Of a stretch of 36,317 bases of DNA, positions 35,951 through 36,317 are shown piece after piece (the stretch's first letter is position 1; each line of letters starts with the position of its first letter). The notes beneath the pieces were generated by a model. That model saw nothing but the letters and a program-made list of their open reading frames with translations, was not told the DNA's origin and ran no database searches. Position numbers and translations under genes: made by a program. Source of the DNA: Spirochaetota bacterium (GTDB lineage: Bacteria; Spirochaetota; Spirochaetia; JABEVK01); assembly GCA_020049045.1 (NCBI GenBank), contig JAIFLN010000019.1:67609-103925 (forward strand), given 5' to 3'.

Positions 35951-36317
35951 ATGATCATTAACCATAATATGAGCGCCATCAACGCCAACCGCGTTCTCGG
36001 CACAACCGGGCCAGCGATGACGCTTCGGGCTTGGCCGTTTCTGAAAAGATGCGGTCACAAATCCGCGGCTTGAACCAAGCCGGACAGAACATCCAGAACG
36101 GGATTTCGTTTATCCAGACCACGGAAGGTTACCTGCAGGAAACTCAGGACATTGTGCATCGCGTCCGCGAGCTCGCTGTCCAAGCTTCCAACGGCATTTA
36201 CACTCAGAATGACCGGCAGATGATTCAAGTGGAAGTCAGTCAACTGGTGGATGAAGTCAACCGCGTTGCCTCGCATGCCCAGTTCAATACGATGAATATG
36301 CTCACTGGTGCTTTTGC
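35951..36317 (+). pseudogene. Second FlaB-type flagellin, frameshifted by an apparent internal deletion (3' end off window)
   Basis: [17 protein letters not shown] in frame, then out of frame; frame shifts to ...[104 protein letters not shown]. Confidence 0.8.

Noticed and set aside
1-36317. CRISPR array, insertion sequence or prophage
   Set aside because: No regularly spaced direct repeats, transposase/integrase ORF or terminal inverted repeats seen; the only CRISPR-related signal is the orphan Cas2-like ORF.

Overview
The window is a spirochaete-type chromosomal segment, inferred from FlaB-type flagellins and from spoVG-rplY-pth-tilS and prfB-ftsY-lolCDE gene neighbourhoods. It is mostly core genes in tightly overlapping operons. 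I see no mobile element and no CRISPR array. Minus-strand blocks are: spoVG / tRNA-Gln / rplY / pth / tilS; rplU-prp-rpmA-obgE-nadD-LCP-rsfS; argS-gltB-gltD; ICMT-like / MBL hydrolase; Cas2-like-prfB-PEGA-ftsY-hyp-lolC-lolD-lolE; and PAP2-hyp-rnfC-rnfD-rnfA/E-GH57. Plus-strand genes are a very acidic small protein, a DUF3006-like protein, a UvrD/PcrA helicase, a secreted hypothetical, an RluA-family synthase, flaB and a disrupted second flagellin. The observations most worth following up are: (1) the spoVG reading frame runs through a tRNA-Gln gene and into the rplY start; (2) an orphan Cas2-like protein upstream of prfB, apparently leaderless; (3) a three-gene Rnf-like module whose RnfA/E-like subunit has no cysteines and whose RnfD-like subunit lacks SGAT, next to a GH57 protein that appears to have lost catalytic residues; (4) a perfect 8-bp hairpin presenting the flaB Shine-Dalgarno in its loop, CsrA-site-like; (5) an RF2 programmed frameshift site; (6) a probable CTG start for pth; (7) a second flagellin with an apparent ~55-nt frameshifting deletion. 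All calls come from reading the sequence by eye; no database search was run.
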